Assembly: GCA_000634415.1 (NCBI GenBank) | Contig: JFNH01000008.1 | Span: 1 to 64,000, forward strand | Reading direction: 5' to 3' | DNA length: 64,000 bases | Source of the DNA: Prochlorococcus sp. scB245a_519A13 | GTDB taxonomy: Bacteria > Cyanobacteriota > Cyanobacteriia > PCC-6307 > Cyanobiaceae | Part shown: in pieces, positions 48,027-57,103 of the stretch | Layout of the letters: every line of letters starts with the position of its first letter | Numbering within the stretch: the first letter of the stretch is position 1 | The notes under the pieces: model-generated | Told to the model about the DNA's origin: nothing | Seen by the model: the letters and a program-made list of their open reading frames with translations, nothing else | Databases searched by the model: none | Program-made: the position numbers and the translations under genes

Positions 48027-49028
48027 ATGAATTCGATTATTCGTCCAAGAAGATTAAGAAGAACTGAGGCAATTAGAGAAATGGTTAGAGAAAACCATTT
48101 GGCGGCATCGGACTTTATCTATCCATTATTTATTCATGAAAAAGATTTTAAAGAGGAAATTTCCGCAATGCCCGGAACTTACAGATGGGATATTAATGGG
48201 TTATTAAAGGAGGTTACTAGGGCATGGGAATTGGGAATTAGATGTGTGGTTCTTTTCCCAAAAATAAACGATAGCTTAAAGACTGAAGATGGAGCAGAAT
48301 GTTTTAATGAGGACGGTTTAATACCTAAAGCTATTCGAATCTTAAAAAAAGAGATTCCAGAAATGGCAATTATGACAGATGTTGCCTTGGACCCTTACTC
48401 GTGTGATGGACATGATGGCTTAGTTGATGAAACTGGAAAAATATTGAATGATGAAACGATTGAAATTTTAAAAAAACAAGCTTTAACTCAAGCTAGAGCT
48501 GGAGCAGATTTTATTGGCCCTAGTGACATGATGGATGGGAGAGTTGGAGCAATTAGGACTGCTCTTGATAGTGAGGGATTTAATGATGTAGGTATTATTA
48601 GTTATACAGCTAAATATTCATCTGCTTATTATGGTCCGTTTAGAACTGCTTTAGATTCGGCTCCTAGAGAAAATAGTAAGAAAGTAATTCCAGACAATAA
48701 GTCTACATATCAAATGGACCCTGCCAATTCAAAAGAGGCTTTAATTGAATCTGCATTGGATCAGTATGAAGGAGCTGATATTTTGATGGTAAAACCAGGA
48801 ATTTCATATTTGGATATTGTTTATAGACTAAGCACATTTTCAAATAAGCCCATAGCTGCATACAACGTTAGTGGAGAGTATTCGATGGTAAAGTCTGCTG
48901 CTATGAAGAACTGGATTAACGAAAAAGATATTGTTTTAGAGACATTGCTTAGTTTTAAAAGAGCAGGAGCAAAATTAATACTCACTTATCATGCTTGTGA
49001 TGCATCTCAATGGTTGCAGGATACTTAA
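48027..49028 (+). CDS. hemB: Delta-aminolevulinic acid dehydratase (porphobilinogen synthase)
   Basis: Condenses two 5-aminolevulinates into porphobilinogen for heme and chlorophyll. Active-site lysines K196 (SYTAKYSSAYYGPFR) and K256 (MVKPGISYLD) are present. At about 119-131 the sequence is VALDPYSCDGHDG, an aspartate-type site instead of the cysteine-rich zinc site, as expected for the Mg-dependent plant and cyanobacterial class. Length 333. Confidence 0.97.
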   Translation: MNSIIRPRRLRRTEAIREMVRENHLAASDFIYPLFIHEKDFKEEISAMPGTYRWDINGLLKEVTRAWELGIRCVVLFPKINDSLKTEDGAECFNEDGLIPKAIRILKKEIPEMAIMTDVALDPYSCDGHDGLVDETGKILNDETIEILKKQALTQARAGADFIGPSDMMDGRVGAIRTALDSEGFNDVGIISYTAKYSSAYYGPFRTALDSAPRENSKKVIPDNKSTYQMDPANSKEALIESALDQYEGADILMVKPGISYLDIVYRLSTFSNKPIAAYNVSGEYSMVKSAAMKNWINEKDIVLETLLSFKRAGAKLILTYHACDASQWLQDT

Positions 49029-49090
49029 AAACTCATTATTAGCAAAAATTTAGTTTATTCTTAAATTAGTAATAAATTAATTGCTTTGTT

Positions 49091-49477
49091 TTGAAGTTTT
49101 CACAAGGAGTAAATAGGATTGGTCACATTGCACTTAGAGTAGAGAATCTCGAAAGGGCGAAATCTTTTTACATTAAGCTGGGTATGAATTTGGTATGGGA
49201 TGACAAAGATTGGTCTTATTTAGAGGCAGGTAAAGGGAAAGATGGACTTGCGTTGTTAGGCCCTGGCTACAAAGCTGCAGGACCTCACTTTGCTTTTCAT
49301 TTTGAAAATAAAAAAGAAGTGGAAAATATTCAAAATGATTTAAAAAATTCTGGTGTAAAAGTTGGTCCTTTACATGAGCATAGAGATGGAACAGCATCTT
49401 TTTATATGAAGGATACTGAAGGAAACTGGCTTGAGATGCTTTATGTTCCTCCTGAAGGGATTCAATCGAATGTTTGA
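49091..49477 (+). CDS. gloA: Glyoxalase I family protein (lactoylglutathione lyase)
   Basis: A 128-residue two-module vicinal-oxygen-chelate protein: IGHIALRVENLERAKSFYIKLGM at the N-terminus, HFAFHFEN in the middle and DTEGNWLEMLYVPP at the end, giving plausible metal-ligand His and Glu. Isomerises the methylglyoxal-glutathione adduct. The start is TTG at 49091 with no strong Shine-Dalgarno, and no ATG fits. Its TGA overlaps the longest reading of mutS2. Confidence 0.85.
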   Translation: MKFSQGVNRIGHIALRVENLERAKSFYIKLGMNLVWDDKDWSYLEAGKGKDGLALLGPGYKAAGPHFAFHFENKKEVENIQNDLKNSGVKVGPLHEHRDGTASFYMKDTEGNWLEMLYVPPEGIQSNV

Positions 49478-49491
49478 TTCTTTTTTTTTGT

Positions 49492-51903
49492 ATGCAAGAG
49501 AAAAGTTATTCTAAAAAACTATATTCATATAACACCTTAGAAGAAGAATCTATAAACCTTTTAGAGTGGGATTCATTAAAAATGCATTTATCTTCATTCG
49601 CCTCAACGGAAATGGGTAAACGATCAATTTTAAGTCTTGTTATACCTTCAGAATACGAAGCATCTAAAAAACTTTTGAATGAAACTGTTGAAATTAATGA
49701 GCTAGAAAAAAATTTAGATAAATCAATTAGTTTTTCTGGTGTTTTTGATATTAGTAGAAATATTGAAATTTGTTCAAAGGGAGGTGTAATTTCATCTTCT
49801 GAATTGTTAGAAATAGCGAAAACAATTGCTGCAGCAAGAAATTTAAAAAAAATTTTATTAGATCCTGAACAAAGGCCTTATATTTCATCATTCACAAAAA
49901 ATTTAATTGACCATCAGAATATCGAAACGATTTTTAAAAAAGGTATTGAATCGAATGGAAGGATTTCAGACAATGCTAGTAATGAACTATCTATTCTTAG
50001 AAAAGAATTTTTATCTAAGAAACATGAAAGAAAAATATTAGTTGAGAAATTTATTCAAAAGAATTTAGCTTATTTGCAAGATACTACTATTGGAGATCGA
50101 TATGGAAGGCCAGTTTTAGCAGTCAAAGTTAATTATGTAGATAAATTTAAAGGAATAATTCATGACTCTTCATCTTCAGGAAATACAGTATATTTTGAGC
50201 CTGAAAGTGTAGCAATTAAAGGTAATAAGATTGCTTCTTTAGAGGCTAGGATCACAGCAGAAGAATTTAAATTACTTAAGAAATGGTCTCAGGTTGTTAG
50301 TGATAATTCAAAAAATCTTATTGAAATGGCATCCATTTTATTAAGATTAGAAAATGCCCTAACTCGTTCAAGGTATTCGAAATGGATTGGAGGTAAAACT
50401 CCTATATTTGAGAAAAATCCTATTATTTCTTTAATTGGTTTTTCTCATCCATTATTGATTTGGGAACATAAGAAAAAAGGAGGCCCTCCACCAGTAGCTG
50501 TCGATTTTTATATAAATAGAAATATTAAGGTTGTAGCTATTACAGGTCCAAATACTGGAGGTAAAACAGCAGCTTTAAAAGGTTTGGGCTTGTCTTTACT
50601 TATGGCTAGAGCAGGATTATTGATACCTTCAACTAATAATCCCATTATCCCTTTTTGTCCAAATATATATGTGGATATAGGAGATAATCAATCATTAGAA
50701 GAAAATTTATCTACCTTCAGTGGGCATATATCCCGCATAAAAGAGATATTAGATTCACTTGATTATAAGAAAGGATTATCAGTTGTTTTGTTAGATGAGA
50801 TTGGATCTGGCACAGATCCTCTTGAAGGAAGTGCTCTTGCAATGGCTTTATTAAAAGAATTTGCAAATAAATCTGATATCACTTTGGCAACTACACATTA
50901 TGGAGATATTAAGGCTTTAAAATATAATGACTCAAGATTTGAAAACGTATCAGTTGCCTTTGATGAGGAATCCTTGAAGCCAAAATATATACTCAACTGG
51001 GGTATTCCTGGGAGAAGTAACGCTTTGTCAATTTCAAAGAGAATTGGTCTCGATGAAAGCATACTCAATGAAGCTGCAAATTATCTAAAGCCAAAAGAAG
51101 TTGACAATATTAACAGTATTATTAAAGGACTTGAGGAAGAGAGGATTAAACAACAAAATTCTGCAGAAGCTGCTGCAGAATTGATTGCAAGGACTGAAAT
51201 ATTACATGATGAACTGAAGAGAAATTATGAATATCAAAAAATAAATGCTCAAAAAATCCAGGAAATTGAAAGGTCTAAATTATCAAAACACATTACATCC
51301 GCTAAAAAAGAGGTGATAGATTTGATTAAAAAATTAAGAGACAAAAATGTTAATGGAGAGGATACGAGAATTATTGGAAATAGATTAAAGGAAATTGAGA
51401 AGGAACATTTAACCCAAAAAAAATCTGAAAAGTCAATATCGTGGAACCCCAAGGTAGGCGATTTTGTAAAGATTAAAAGTCTAAATAGTACGGGACAAAT
51501 TGTAGATTTAGACAAAAAAGGTGGTTTTTATGAAATTAAATGTGGTTCATTTAGAAGCACATTATCTGTAAATGACTTTGAAGGTATTAATGGAGAAAAG
51601 CCTAATTTCAAAAGGTCAAAAATTGAGATCAAGTCTACAAGAGAAGATTTTTCTTTTTCCAAAATTAGAACGAGTAAAAATACAATAGACGTAAGAGGGT
51701 TAAGAGTTCATGAAGCCGAAATAATTATTGAGGAGAAAATTAGAAAATTTCATGGACCGTTATGGATTGTTCATGGAATTGGTACAGGGAAATTAAAGAA
51801 AGGACTAAGAAATTGGTTATCAGGTTTAAATTATGTTGATAAGATTGAAGATGCAGCCAACAACGAGGGTGGCCCTGGTTGCAGTATTGCGTGGATAAAA
51901 TAA
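49492..51903 (+). CDS. mutS2: MutS2-family endonuclease-like ATPase
   Basis: MutS2 protein with the ATPase domain (GPNTGGKTAALKGLG at about residues 352-366, ABC-like LDEIGSGTDPLEGSALA), a connecting helical part and a C-terminal Smr domain (DVRGLRVHEAEIIIEE). Members suppress homologous recombination or rescue collided ribosomes, depending on species. I start at ATG 49492 (MQEKSYSKKLYSYNTLEE), giving 803 residues. The upstream TTG at 49474 only adds a hydrophobic stub overlapping the glyoxalase gene. Confidence 0.93.
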   Translation: MQEKSYSKKLYSYNTLEEESINLLEWDSLKMHLSSFASTEMGKRSILSLVIPSEYEASKKLLNETVEINELEKNLDKSISFSGVFDISRNIEICSKGGVISSSELLEIAKTIAAARNLKKILLDPEQRPYISSFTKNLIDHQNIETIFKKGIESNGRISDNASNELSILRKEFLSKKHERKILVEKFIQKNLAYLQDTTIGDRYGRPVLAVKVNYVDKFKGIIHDSSSSGNTVYFEPESVAIKGNKIASLEARITAEEFKLLKKWSQVVSDNSKNLIEMASILLRLENALTRSRYSKWIGGKTPIFEKNPIISLIGFSHPLLIWEHKKKGGPPPVAVDFYINRNIKVVAITGPNTGGKTAALKGLGLSLLMARAGLLIPSTNNPIIPFCPNIYVDIGDNQSLEENLSTFSGHISRIKEILDSLDYKKGLSVVLLDEIGSGTDPLEGSALAMALLKEFANKSDITLATTHYGDIKALKYNDSRFENVSVAFDEESLKPKYILNWGIPGRSNALSISKRIGLDESILNEAANYLKPKEVDNINSIIKGLEEERIKQQNSAEAAAELIARTEILHDELKRNYEYQKINAQKIQEIERSKLSKHITSAKKEVIDLIKKLRDKNVNGEDTRIIGNRLKEIEKEHLTQKKSEKSISWNPKVGDFVKIKSLNSTGQIVDLDKKGGFYEIKCGSFRSTLSVNDFEGINGEKPNFKRSKIEIKSTREDFSFSKIRTSKNTIDVRGLRVHEAEIIIEEKIRKFHGPLWIVHGIGTGKLKKGLRNWLSGLNYVDKIEDAANNEGGPGCSIAWIK

Positions 51904-51943
51904 AATTTAAAATACCTAGAAAACAATTTAATAAACGTATTAA

Positions 51944-52927
51944 GTGCAATTTATTGATCAAGCCAACATTATTCTTAAAGCTGGAAAAGGTGGAAATGGA
52001 ATAGTTTCATTTAGAAGAGAAAAATTCGTCCCTGCTGGAGGACCTTCGGGGGGAAATGGTGGCAGAGGGGGTTCAGTTATCTTAATGGCTGATAATAATC
52101 TTCAAACTTTATTAGATTTCAAATTCAAACGTGAAATCATTGCTGAAGATGGATGCAAAGGAGGTCCTAATAAGAGATCAGGTGCTTCAGGTGAGGATAC
52201 AATCCTTAAAGTACCCTGCGGAACAGAAATAAGGGATATTAAAACCGGCATTATTTTAGGAGACTTAACTAAACATAAACAGAGTTTAATTATTGCCATT
52301 GGAGGAAGAGGTGGACATGGTAATGCTTACTATTTAAGTAATCAAAATAGAGCCCCAGAATCATTCACTGAAGGAAAAGATGGTGAGATATGGGAGGTTC
52401 AATTAGAACTAAAACTTCTTGCAGAGGTTGGGATTATAGGTCTTCCAAATGCTGGAAAAAGCACCTTGATTTCTGTTGTATCATCTGCCCGTCCAAAAAT
52501 CGCAAATTATCCTTTCACAACTTTAATACCTAACTTAGGTGTAGTAAGAAAAATTGATGGGAATGGTTGCCTTTTTGCTGATATACCTGGATTAATATCA
52601 GGGGCAGCTGATGGAGTAGGTTTAGGCCATGATTTTTTAAGGCATATCCAAAGAACTAAAATACTTGTTCACTTAATTGATGCAATTGCAGAAAATCCTT
52701 TAAATGATTTTGAGATAATTGAGCAGGAATTAAAAAAATATGGAAAAGGTCTCTTAGATAAAGAGAGGATAATAGTATTGAATAAAATGGAGCTTGTAGA
52801 TGATGATTATTTGAAAATAATTTCAAAAAAGTTAGAAGATTTATCTAAAAAGAAAGTTTTAGTTATTTCTTCATCTTTAAAAAAAGGTTTATCTTCACTG
52901 CTTTCTGAAGTATGGAAAAGGATCTAA
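51944..52927 (+). CDS. obg: Obg-family GTPase
   Basis: Large-subunit assembly GTPase. The N-terminal glycine-rich Obg fold ([20 protein letters not shown]) spans about 1-160, followed by the G domain with [19 protein letters not shown] and NKMEL. Length 327, without the extra C-terminal OCT domain. GTG start at 51944 (GTGCAATTTATTGATCAA) gives the family-typical N-terminus. It follows mutS2 after 40 bases. Confidence 0.95.
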   Translation: MQFIDQANIILKAGKGGNGIVSFRREKFVPAGGPSGGNGGRGGSVILMADNNLQTLLDFKFKREIIAEDGCKGGPNKRSGASGEDTILKVPCGTEIRDIKTGIILGDLTKHKQSLIIAIGGRGGHGNAYYLSNQNRAPESFTEGKDGEIWEVQLELKLLAEVGIIGLPNAGKSTLISVVSSARPKIANYPFTTLIPNLGVVRKIDGNGCLFADIPGLISGAADGVGLGHDFLRHIQRTKILVHLIDAIAENPLNDFEIIEQELKKYGKGLLDKERIIVLNKMELVDDDYLKIISKKLEDLSKKKVLVISSSLKKGLSSLLSEVWKRI

Positions 52928-53013
52928 CTTAAATTTAAAATTTTTTTGTAAAAAAAAACACTTGATTTAATAATGAAAATTAGTCATAAATAAGATACCT
53001 CTTTAAACACAAT

Positions 53014-53196
53014 ATGAATTTCTATACTTGCTTTGATCAACAAGGAAAAATAATAGCTAGATGTCAAACCATTCAAGATATTGAGGTTTTGAAGAAAATG
53101 GGAAGACCAATTGTAGAAGTCAAGGAAATGAAAAATGAAGAGTCGGTTGTATGTTCACTTACAGGAAGTCCATCCGACTTTAATAGAGATTACTAA
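53014..53196 (+). CDS. Small hypothetical protein
   Basis: A 60-residue protein that I do not recognise. It starts MNFYTCFDQQGKIIARCQT and carries three cysteines (residues 6, 17, 47). The short size and its position after obg, with a shared terminator, suggest a conserved small cyanobacterial gene. A preceding run of AT-rich spacer (86 bases) and terminator immediately after it support a separate transcript. Confidence 0.65.
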   Translation: MNFYTCFDQQGKIIARCQTIQDIEVLKKMGRPIVEVKEMKNEESVVCSLTGSPSDFNRDY

Positions 53197-53211
53197 TAGA
53201 ATTAATAAATA

Positions 53212-53239
53212 AAAAAAGGGCTCTAAAAGCCCTTTTTTA
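53212..53239. terminator. Bidirectional intrinsic terminator
   Basis: Inverted repeat AAGGGCT/AGCCCTT with the loop CTAAA, flanked by A-runs on the left and a T-run on the right. It works as a Rho-independent terminator in both directions. It lies between the convergent small gene at 53014 and CP12 and would end both transcripts. Confidence 0.9.
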
Positions 53240-53265
53240 TTGTGCATTATCTACCAAAAGAAAAC

Positions 53266-53484
53266 TTAATCATCATAAACAAGACATTCTGGTTCATCCG
53301 GGTTGGCATCGCAGAATAGTTCCAAAGCATTAGGGTCATGTTTATCATCTGGATGATGATCTTTATACTCTTCGAGTTCTTTTAGCTCTTCAGTTAAATG
53401 TCTGACCTTTGGAAGATTGCCCTCTGCTTTTGCAGATTCGATTTCCGATTGATCTTTTTGGATGTGTTCGTCAATGGATTTCAT
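53266..53484 (-). CDS. cp12: CP12-like Calvin-cycle regulatory protein
   Basis: A 72-residue intrinsically disordered-type protein ending LELFCDANPDEPECLVYDD, which is the C-terminal CP12 module that inserts into GAPDH. Cysteines C58 and C67 form the known redox pair. The N-terminal cysteine pair and the AWDxVEEL phosphoribulokinase-contact motif of canonical CP12 are missing: the middle is a charged helix (HLTEELKELEEY). CP12 links GAPDH and phosphoribulokinase in the dark. Only the GAPDH-binding half is recognisable here. Confidence 0.8.
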   Translation of the reverse strand: MKSIDEHIQKDQSEIESAKAEGNLPKVRHLTEELKELEEYKDHHPDDKHDPNALELFCDANPDEPECLVYDD

Positions 53485-53606
53485 TTTAAGCTTTTCGTAC
53501 TTTAGTAGACATACATAACATAGTTAATTTCTAATGAAATTGCATTATCTATGAACTAAATAAGTGTTCATTACAACATCATTTTTTTTCAAATTGATTT
53601 ATTTTT

Positions 53607-54551
53607 TTAGGTCTCTACTTTCATTATTTCATTTAGCGATGGTAAAACTGGGATTATTTGATTTGGGTTTAAAGGGAATAAAGCTTTGTAGTAATCTTTT
53701 TTCCATTCATTGTCGAAGCATGTACTATTTATGTTAGATAATTTAAAGACTTTTAATCTCCATTCAATAATCTTTTCAAAACTTGATAGTTCTTGTTCAG
53801 TACATTTGAAAAGTTTGCTATATATCAATTCCCATCTTATAAGCGTTGGAAAAAGGTAAATATCTGCGTAGGTTAACTCTTCTCCAAATATCCAGTCCCC
53901 TTTATTTTTCTGTAGTAAATTTTCAATTTCATTTATAGCTGCAAAAAGATGTTTACTTGCTTTTTCGTAAGCTGACTGGTTTCTGGCGAAACCACATTTA
54001 TATACCCCATCATTAATGCTGTTATTAATTAAATCTAAAAATTTCTGATTACCATCTTTAATTCTTAATAACTTATATTTTGATTCACTTTTTATTGAAT
54101 TGAGTAGTCTTGTAATCTGTGAACTTTCATTAGACAGTATATTTACTTCATCTTTTACAAAGCTAATTAAAAGAGGTAATGTAGCTCTAAAAATTATCTT
54201 TTTATTAGCTTTTTTGTAAAGGTCTGAAAGTCTCATACATCCCTTAATCTTTGTATTGAATATCCATTCGCCATGCTCAACATTTGCCTTTAAAAAAATT
54301 ATTTTAACTTTTTTAGATAAATCTTTTATTTCGTGTACGAGTAAAGTTCTTTGACACCATGGACAAGAATGGCCTACTAATAAATAAATTTGTCCTTTTT
54401 CATTATTAATATCGTATTCACTATTAATGGTTATACCTTTAGGCCTTTTATAATTACCATGTAAATCTGATGGCGCGAAGCCATTCATTAATTGGGTCCA
54501 ATACCAAAACCAGAATTTTCTGGAGGCCTTTATAAGGTATTTATTTTGCAT
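53607..54551 (-). CDS. Glutathione S-transferase family protein, omega/YqjG-like
   Basis: A 314-residue protein with a thioredoxin-like N-terminal domain containing GHSCPWCQRT (C63-P-W-C66) and an all-helical GST C-terminal domain (WIFGEELTYADIYLFPTLIRWE). The Cys-Pro-Trp-Cys and large size resemble the glutathionyl-hydroquinone reductase (YqjG/ECM4) group, which reduces glutathionyl hydroquinones. Substrate is not known. Divergent from the aspartoacylase-like gene, 23 bases apart. Confidence 0.75.
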   Translation of the reverse strand: MQNKYLIKASRKFWFWYWTQLMNGFAPSDLHGNYKRPKGITINSEYDINNEKGQIYLLVGHSCPWCQRTLLVHEIKDLSKKVKIIFLKANVEHGEWIFNTKIKGCMRLSDLYKKANKKIIFRATLPLLISFVKDEVNILSNESSQITRLLNSIKSESKYKLLRIKDGNQKFLDLINNSINDGVYKCGFARNQSAYEKASKHLFAAINEIENLLQKNKGDWIFGEELTYADIYLFPTLIRWELIYSKLFKCTEQELSSFEKIIEWRLKVFKLSNINSTCFDNEWKKDYYKALFPLNPNQIIPVLPSLNEIMKVET

Positions 54552-54574
54552 AAAATTTTATTTTTAAAGAAAAA

Positions 54575-55480
54575 ATGACTGTTCAAAGAATACTTATCGT
54601 TTCAGGCACTCATGGGAATGAAATTAATCCTGTTTGGGCTGTTAAGCAATTTAATAGAAAGGAAAATAGTTTAAATAATGGCATTGAGTATGAGTACATC
54701 ATAGGTAATCCTGCTGCCTATGAAAAAGGTTGCAGATATATAGATGTAGATTTAAATAGATCTTTTAAAGAAAGTGAAAATTTTGATCAAAGCAAGAATA
54801 GCTTTTATGAAGCTAATAGAGCCAATTTTTTAGTAGATCAATTTGGAATTGACGGATCTAAACCCTGTCAAATTGCAATCGATTTGCACACTACTACTGC
54901 AAATATGGGAACAAGCATTGTTATGTATGGGAGGAGATCCAAAGATTTTTGTTTAGCCGCATTACTGCAGAACAAATTTGGATTGCCTATTTATTTGCAC
55001 GAAAAAGATACAGCCCAAACAGGCTTTCTTGTAGAAGCTTGGCCATGTGGTTTAGTTATTGAAATAGGAGCTGTCGCACAAAATTTTTATGATCAAAATA
55101 TTATAAATAGATTCTCTCTAATAATTAGCTCCCTAAGGGAAGAGATAGATAAATTAAAAAATAAACTTATAGAACTTCCAAAGGAATTAGTGGTTCACGT
55201 TCATCAAGGGAGTATAGATTATCCAAGAGATGAAAATGGAGATATTGATGGCATAATTCATCCTGAGAGAATAAACCAAGATTGGAAAATGATTAAAAAA
55301 GGAGATCCATTATTTCTGGATAGCCAAGGAATAATCCACAAATATGAACGGAACGAATTGATTTGGCCTGTTTTTATTGGAGAAGTTGCTTATAAGGAAA
55401 AAAAAATTGCTATGAGCTACACAAAAAAAGAAGTGATTTGTTCCAAAAAACAATGGGTTCAAGAGTTTGAAAGTTTATAA
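54575..55480 (+). CDS. Aspartoacylase-like zinc carboxypeptidase family protein
   Basis: A 301-residue M14-family (aspartoacylase/AspA) protein. Zinc ligands are H13 and E16 in GTHGNE and H106 in DLHTTTANMG. DLNRSF at about 60-65 is the substrate-binding arginine region. The conserved glutamate lies in VIEIGAV. Family members deacylate N-acyl aspartates or act on related amides, so the true substrate here is unknown. Cyanobacterial examples are common and poorly studied. Confidence 0.8.
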   Translation: MTVQRILIVSGTHGNEINPVWAVKQFNRKENSLNNGIEYEYIIGNPAAYEKGCRYIDVDLNRSFKESENFDQSKNSFYEANRANFLVDQFGIDGSKPCQIAIDLHTTTANMGTSIVMYGRRSKDFCLAALLQNKFGLPIYLHEKDTAQTGFLVEAWPCGLVIEIGAVAQNFYDQNIINRFSLIISSLREEIDKLKNKLIELPKELVVHVHQGSIDYPRDENGDIDGIIHPERINQDWKMIKKGDPLFLDSQGIIHKYERNELIWPVFIGEVAYKEKKIAMSYTKKEVICSKKQWVQEFESL

Positions 55481-55597
55481 ATTAAGAAACCGGAACAATA
55501 AATCGTTGAAAACTAATAAGGATTTTTTATTTTATAGATAAGTTTATTTAATATCTAATACTTTTATTTTTTTTTCAAATTTTTAAACCTTTAAAAC
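55481..55597. other. Spacer between aspartoacylase-like gene and small minus-strand gene
   Basis: AT-rich tract with no recognisable gene, hairpin with U-run, or repeat. Both flanking genes run into it (convergent), so transcripts must end here or be processed without an obvious intrinsic terminator. Confidence 0.4.
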
Positions 55598-55726
55598 TTA
55601 AATTCTTTCACTCCAATAAATAACAGCTCCAAAAGCCTCTAATTGCAGTCTTCTATGTTTAGCCTCTCTTAGGGAAACTACCTCTCTAGATCTTTTTCCG
55701 TTAAAAAGCCATTCGATTATTACCAA
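55598..55726 (-). CDS. Small uncharacterised protein, 42 residues
   Basis: A short gene found by reading the strand opposite psbA. It begins with TTG at 55726-55724 and ends with TAA at 55600-55598. The product reads MVIIEWLFNGKR, then SREVVSLREAKHRRLQLEAF and ends GAVIYWSERI. It has a good Shine-Dalgarno, GAGGA, about 7 bases before the TTG, and a balanced amino acid composition instead of low-complexity AT translation. I do not recognise its function. It is divergent from psbA, within its upstream region. Confidence 0.72.
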   Translation of the reverse strand: MVIIEWLFNGKRSREVVSLREAKHRRLQLEAFGAVIYWSERI

Positions 55727-55815
55727 GTTGAATCCTCAATAACAAAGAAAATCTTAAGACATGGAAGTTCTTTTCTCCAGTTTTCTAAAAAATAAGTTTA
55801 CTTAAAGAAAAAATA

Positions 55816-55847
55816 TTTACACATTTTTAGCGATTTTGGTCTAAAAT
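55816..55847 (+). promoter_or_regulatory. Candidate psbA promoter
   Basis: TTTACA at 55816-55821 resembles a -35 element. TCTAAA at 55840-55845, 18 bases further, or overlapping TAAAAT at 55842-55847, resembles a -10. Transcription would start near 55853, leaving a leader of about 60 bases before the psbA ATG. Position and match are by eye and have not been mapped. Confidence 0.55.
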
Positions 55848-55854
55848 CTTCGAA

Positions 55855-55899
55855 GCGGAATTTATTTCCGTTTTTATTTACACGTCTCACTTTAGAGAC
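55855..55899 (+). promoter_or_regulatory. Hairpins in the psbA 5' untranslated leader
   Basis: Two short perfect stems lie between the candidate promoter and the ATG. CGGAA/TTCCG (55856-55860 with 55866-55870) is followed by five Ts, giving a terminator-like look. GTCTC/GAGAC (55884-55888 with 55895-55899) lies 15 bases before the start codon and holds the only purine-rich segment in the leader. Regulation of transcription or translation by these is an inference. Confidence 0.5.
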
Positions 55900-55914
55900 A
55901 TACTTTACGAACTC

Positions 55915-56997
55915 ATGACAACTATTCAGCAGCAGCGTTCTTCGCTGTTAAAAGGTTGGCCACAGTTTTGTGAGTGGGTAACATCAACTAACAACAGAAT
56001 TTATGTTGGTTGGTTCGGCGTCTTAATGATTCCATGCCTACTTACAGCAGCGGCTTGCTTCATCGTTGCATTCATCGCAGCACCACCAGTAGACATCGAC
56101 GGAATTAGAGAGCCAGTTGCTGGTTCATTCCTATATGGAAACAACATCATCTCAGGTGCAGTTGTTCCTTCATCTAACGCTATTGGTTTACACTTCTACC
56201 CAATCTGGGAAGCAGCTACTGTAGATGAGTGGTTATACAACGGTGGTCCTTACCAGCTTGTAATTTTCCACTTCCTAATTGGTATCTCAGCATACATGGG
56301 AAGACAGTGGGAGCTTTCATACCGTCTAGGTATGCGTCCTTGGATCTGTGTTGCATATTCTGCACCAGTTTCAGCAGCTTTCGCAGTATTCCTTGTATAC
56401 CCATTCGGTCAAGGTTCATTCTCTGACGGAATGCCTCTAGGTATTTCTGGAACATTCAACTTCATGTTTGTTTTCCAGGCAGAGCACAACATTCTTATGC
56501 ACCCATTCCACATGGCTGGTGTTGCTGGTATGTTCGGAGGATCTTTATTCTCAGCTATGCACGGTTCACTTGTTACTTCATCTCTAATCAGAGAAACAAC
56601 TGAGACAGAATCTCAGAACTATGGTTACAAGTTCGGACAAGAAGAAGAAACATATAACATCGTTGCAGCTCATGGCTACTTCGGTCGTTTGATCTTCCAA
56701 TATGCAAGTTTCAACAACAGCAGAAGTCTTCACTTCTTCCTAGCTGTATTCCCAGTTGTTTGTGTATGGTTAACTTCAATGGGTATCTGCACAATGGCAT
56801 TCAACCTTAACGGTTTCAACTTCAACCAGTCAGTTGTTGATGCAAACGGTAAGATTGTTCCTACATGGGGTGACGTTCTTAACAGAGCAAACCTAGGTAT
56901 GGAAGTAATGCACGAGCGTAACGCTCACAACTTCCCACTTGATCTAGCAGCAGCTGAGTCTACAACAGTAGCTCTTTCAGCTCCAGCTATTGGTTAA
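55915..56997 (+). CDS. psbA: Photosystem II reaction centre protein D1
   Basis: D1 subunit binding P680 chlorophylls, the Mn cluster and QB. 360 residues, five transmembrane helices. With one residue inserted near the N-terminus compared with the common numbering, Q131 equals position 130 ([11 protein letters not shown]), a glutamine as in the low-excitation D1:1 form. Tyr-Z, D171 (D170 equivalent) and the [12 protein letters not shown] histidine are present. The C-terminal extension after NFPLDLA is about 16 residues. Codon usage is strongly C-ending (TTC, AAC, ATC, TAC), unlike the neighbouring AT-rich genes, as expected for a very highly expressed gene. Followed by a strong terminator. Confidence 0.99.
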   Translation: MTTIQQQRSSLLKGWPQFCEWVTSTNNRIYVGWFGVLMIPCLLTAAACFIVAFIAAPPVDIDGIREPVAGSFLYGNNIISGAVVPSSNAIGLHFYPIWEAATVDEWLYNGGPYQLVIFHFLIGISAYMGRQWELSYRLGMRPWICVAYSAPVSAAFAVFLVYPFGQGSFSDGMPLGISGTFNFMFVFQAEHNILMHPFHMAGVAGMFGGSLFSAMHGSLVTSSLIRETTETESQNYGYKFGQEEETYNIVAAHGYFGRLIFQYASFNNSRSLHFFLAVFPVVCVWLTSMGICTMAFNLNGFNFNQSVVDANGKIVPTWGDVLNRANLGMEVMHERNAHNFPLDLAAAESTTVALSAPAIG

Positions 56998-57016
56998 GCT
57001 TAAAGTTCTTAATTTC

Positions 57017-57045
57017 AAAAGTCCCCTTTTGGGGGCTTTTTTTTT
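57017..57045 (+). terminator. psbA intrinsic terminator
   Basis: Stem AAAAGTCCCC/GGGGGCTTTT with a TTTT loop and a long T-run (to about 57045). It lies 20 bases after the psbA stop codon and before the true aroC start at 57104, so it separates the abundant psbA message from aroC. Confidence 0.93.
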
Positions 57046-57103
57046 GTTTAATTTTCAATTGGTTTCATATAATGGTTATATAGACAAAACATTTAATATT
57101 TCT

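Noticed and set aside
56990-57103. Longer aroC reading overlapping the psbA stop
   Set aside because: It runs through the psbA terminator and gives hydrophobic residues with no chorismate synthase resemblance; the family start is at 57104.
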